Below, one piece after another: positions 50,446-52,371 of a stretch of 52,371 nt of DNA; within the stretch, counting starts at the first letter, position 1; each line of letters opens with the position of its first letter. This DNA is from Pelagophyceae sp. CCMP2097 (taxonomy: Eukaryota; Sar; Pelagophyceae): NCBI GenBank assembly GCA_026770575.1, contig MU657217.1, positions 279,899 to 332,269 on the forward strand, in the 5' to 3' direction. Under the pieces are notes generated by a model, which saw nothing but the letters and a program-made list of their open reading frames with translations, ran no database searches and had not been told where the DNA came from. Position numbers and translations under genes: made by a program.

Positions 50446-51809
50446 TCACAGCTTAGCGAGCGCGGCGCGGTGCTCGGCCGTGGCTTTGGCGCCTCGACCA
50501 AGTTTCGGAAAGTCGACGACGAATCGGACGTAAAGGTCGCCGCGGCCTTGGCCGGTCGGCATGCCCTGGCCCCGGACCTTCCAGACATCGGAGGGCGCCT
50601 AGCGTTTGAAGGTACAATTGTACGGCAACCGTGCCTTCAGATGATGGATCGCCCCGGCATGCACCGTCGTGGTGCCTCTCGTCCCCGCGTCGATTCCCGC
50701 GCGAATGGCGCGGCGTCGCGCCACGGGCAGCGCGGCGTCGTCGGCGTTGCGCAGCGTGATGTTTGCTTTTGCGTCGTCGACCCGAGGCGCTGATATAGAG
50801 AATCCCGTTAAAGCGTCCAGCAGCGAAAGGTGCCGCACAATCAAAAGGTCCGCGCCCAGCCTTTCAAAGTGCGCGTGCTTCTTCTCCGCGACAATGATGA
50901 CGACGTCCTGCCGCCCGGCGATGAACGTCTGGCGGCCTACGAGTGTGTGGGGTCGAACTTTCTATGTCGGGGCAAACTTTGCGAGTTCGCACCGTCCGCC
51001 GCAAAGGCGTCGTCGCCGGCGCCGTGGAACTCGTGGCGCTCGCCGGCCTCTGCGCCGGGTCGGACCTTGACTAGGAGATTTTCGAACTCCAGGACCTGGC
51101 CCCGGCCTTTGCAATCAACGCAAGGCCTCGTCATACGCTCGCCTGCGCCGCCGCAGTCTTGGCAGCGGTGCTGCGATCGCTGGATCATGTTCGAGCCGAT
51201 GTGGCGGTCCGTAAAGGTCACTCCTCGGCCTCCGCACCGTGCGCACGTGTCGACCTGGCCCCCTCGCCCGCCGCACGTCCCGCAGCCTCGCACACGCTCC
51301 ACCCGCAAACGCCGCTCCGCGCCTTGAAAGAGCTCTTCGAGGGTCAGCTCGAGTTCCACCTCGCGAGGTGGCACGCGGTGCCGCCGCCGGCCGCCGGACC
51401 GCCGGCTTGATTCAAAGCCGCCGCCGGAAAAGACGTCTTCAAACATCCGTGCAAAGTTCGCAAAGTCCTCAAACTGTCCCCCCTGCGCCGCGCCCGGGTG
51501 GCCGCCGCCGCCGGGGCCGGGGCCGGGGCCGCCGGCGTCGTACGCGCGGCGCTTGTCCTCGTCGCATAGAGTTGTGTACGCCCTGGAGAGCCTTTTAAAC
51601 TCCTCCTCGTCCCCACCCTTGTCCGGGTGCGCCAATGCCGCGCGCTTCTTGTACGCTTTTCTGATAGCCTCGGTGGTGGCGTTTCGCGGGACACCGAGAG
51701 TGCTGTAGTAGTCCTCCTCACTGCGACCCACCCCGTGCAGCGCGCACACCGCCACGGCCGCGCCGCGCCAGCGCAGCGCCAACCGATGCAGGCCCCGCGG
51801 CAGCGCCAT
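50446..51809 (-). CDS. DnaJ/Hsp40 co-chaperone with signal peptide and zinc fingers
   Basis: Three exons are proposed, 51809-50993, 50936-50665 and 50598-50446, with phases matching, giving about 413 residues. The start at 51809 is favoured because a signal peptide follows (MALPRGLHRLALRWRGAAVA); an in-frame ATG lies upstream at about 51890. The J domain comes next (EEDYYSTLGVPRNATTEAIR, with HPDKGG), then a Gly/Phe-rich segment (GGQFEDFANFARMFEDVFSG). Four CxxCxGxG zinc-finger repeats follow (CGTCGGRGG, CARCGGRGV, CQDCGGAGE, CVDCKGRGQ). The C-terminal substrate-binding domain spans the exon joints (FIAGRQDVVIIVAEKKHAHF, SLLDALTGFSI, then VRGQGMPTGQGRGDLYVRFV). J proteins stimulate Hsp70 ATPase; with a signal peptide the partner would be the ER Hsp70 (BiP). 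No ER-retention tail is visible (it ends ALAKL). Confidence 0.85.
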
Positions 51810-51934
51810 CGCACGTCGCCGGGTCGACGAAGGGCCGCCCTTGCACTTTGGACCCGTCGCCCAAAGGGGTTTAGCGAAGAGAGCTTCCATAGTGTGCATG
51901 CGCCTCCGCGCAAAGGTGCAAAGACACGTACCAC

Positions 51935-52371
51935 CTTTGCGTCTCCGTTGCTGTTGCCGCCGCCGCGCCCCTCGCTGGCCTGGAGCGCCTTCAAAGCGTT
52001 GGCGCGGTAGAGCTTGTACTCTGCCTTGAGTTCGTCGAATTCGTGGATGAGTCGGGCCGTTTCCGACGCGGGGGCCTAGAGTATTTACTCTCGAGCGGTT
52101 CCTATGGAGTTTCCTCTAAAGTCCTCTCGACCTTTCCATGCCCAAGCCGTGCGCGGTACCTCGGTGGGCGACTTGAGCATGGCGAGCTCTTGGCACGCGC
52201 GGTCGCGGTCGTGGCGCAGGGCCTCGTATCTGTTTCTCCATTATGTCGCCACTAACGTATCCAAAACCGCCGCCGAGGCAAGTGTTTGCACCTAAGAAAC
52301 ATGGCCCTTCCTCGAGAGAAACCCTTTGAAATCACCCCCAATCCCAAGACATCGGCCCAATTTAACTTTGG
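51935..52371 (-). CDS. Coiled-coil protein, 3' exons only (continues off right edge)
   Basis: Two exons are visible on the minus strand: about 52229-52160 (RYEALRHDRDRACQELAMLK, then SPTE with donor GTACCG) and 52075-51935 (APASETARLIHEFDELKAEY, then KLYRANALKALQASEG). The second is bounded by CTCTAG and GTGGTA. Both have coiled-coil composition. Upstream exons lie beyond the window. The last exon is not identified; it would have to overlap the 5' flank of the DnaJ gene. The protein family is not recognised. Confidence 0.5.

Noticed and set aside
1..52371. Prokaryotic features (operons, Shine-Dalgarno sites, CRISPR arrays, phage)
   Set aside because: Spliced genes, axonemal and mastigoneme proteins and eIF5 show a eukaryotic nuclear genome; no spaced repeat array of CRISPR type is present.

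Overview
The window is nuclear DNA from a eukaryotic, heterokont-type (stramenopile) alga or protist. It is very GC-rich and densely packed with genes on both strands. Many genes are split by short introns (about 50-200 bp) with consistent reading phases. A mastigoneme (tripartite flagellar hair) protein at 39669-41747 is a heterokont marker. An axonemal dynein light intermediate chain (35909-36979) shows that the lineage builds, or recently built, motile flagella. MYND/Sel1 proteins and Pro-Thr-rich surface proteins fit a pelagophyte-like alga, but the species cannot be fixed from sequence alone.

Layout. 0-3.4 kb: inositol-pentakisphosphate 2-kinase and a drug/metabolite transporter, tail to tail. 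3.7-6.4 kb: a 5'-truncated, frameshifted non-LTR retrotransposon, clearly AT-richer than its surroundings, with a PHD finger inside the reverse-transcriptase thumb. 6.7-8.6 kb: a MYND-RING-Sel1 gene and a fragment of a relative. 9-10.5 kb: the first of three BTB(T1)-Kelch paralogues (the others at 22.6 and 34.1 kb). 11-15.6 kb: acyltransferase-3 membrane protein, papain-family protease, BMT5-like methyltransferase. 15.9-17.2 kb: an assembly gap followed by a non-autonomous DNA transposon with perfect 38-bp terminal inverted repeats. 17.4-26 kb: coiled-coil protein, NudC, a DUF6492-like glycosyltransferase, Kelch B and a secreted beta-trefoil protein. 26.2-33.8 kb: a MAM/mucin-like membrane protein, a serine acetyltransferase with a C-terminal EF-hand, and an EF-hand protein with a myristoylation-type N-terminus. 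34-41.7 kb: Kelch C, dynein p28, a CPBP (CAAX-like) membrane protease and the mastigoneme protein. 42-52 kb: a WW-MyTH4-FERM protein without a motor, a G-rich minisatellite, eIF5, a broken WD40 gene, an ER-type DnaJ and the 3' end of a coiled-coil gene running off the right edge.

There is no operon logic. Neighbours form compact divergent pairs (114-240 bp between starts) and convergent pairs (as little as 19 bp between stops). Common themes are flagellar biology (p28, mastigoneme, possibly the coiled-coil gene), calcium sensing (two EF-hand genes) and cell-surface proteins. Exon coordinates were derived by hand from splice sites, reading phase and remembered family alignments. They are models, not transcript evidence.
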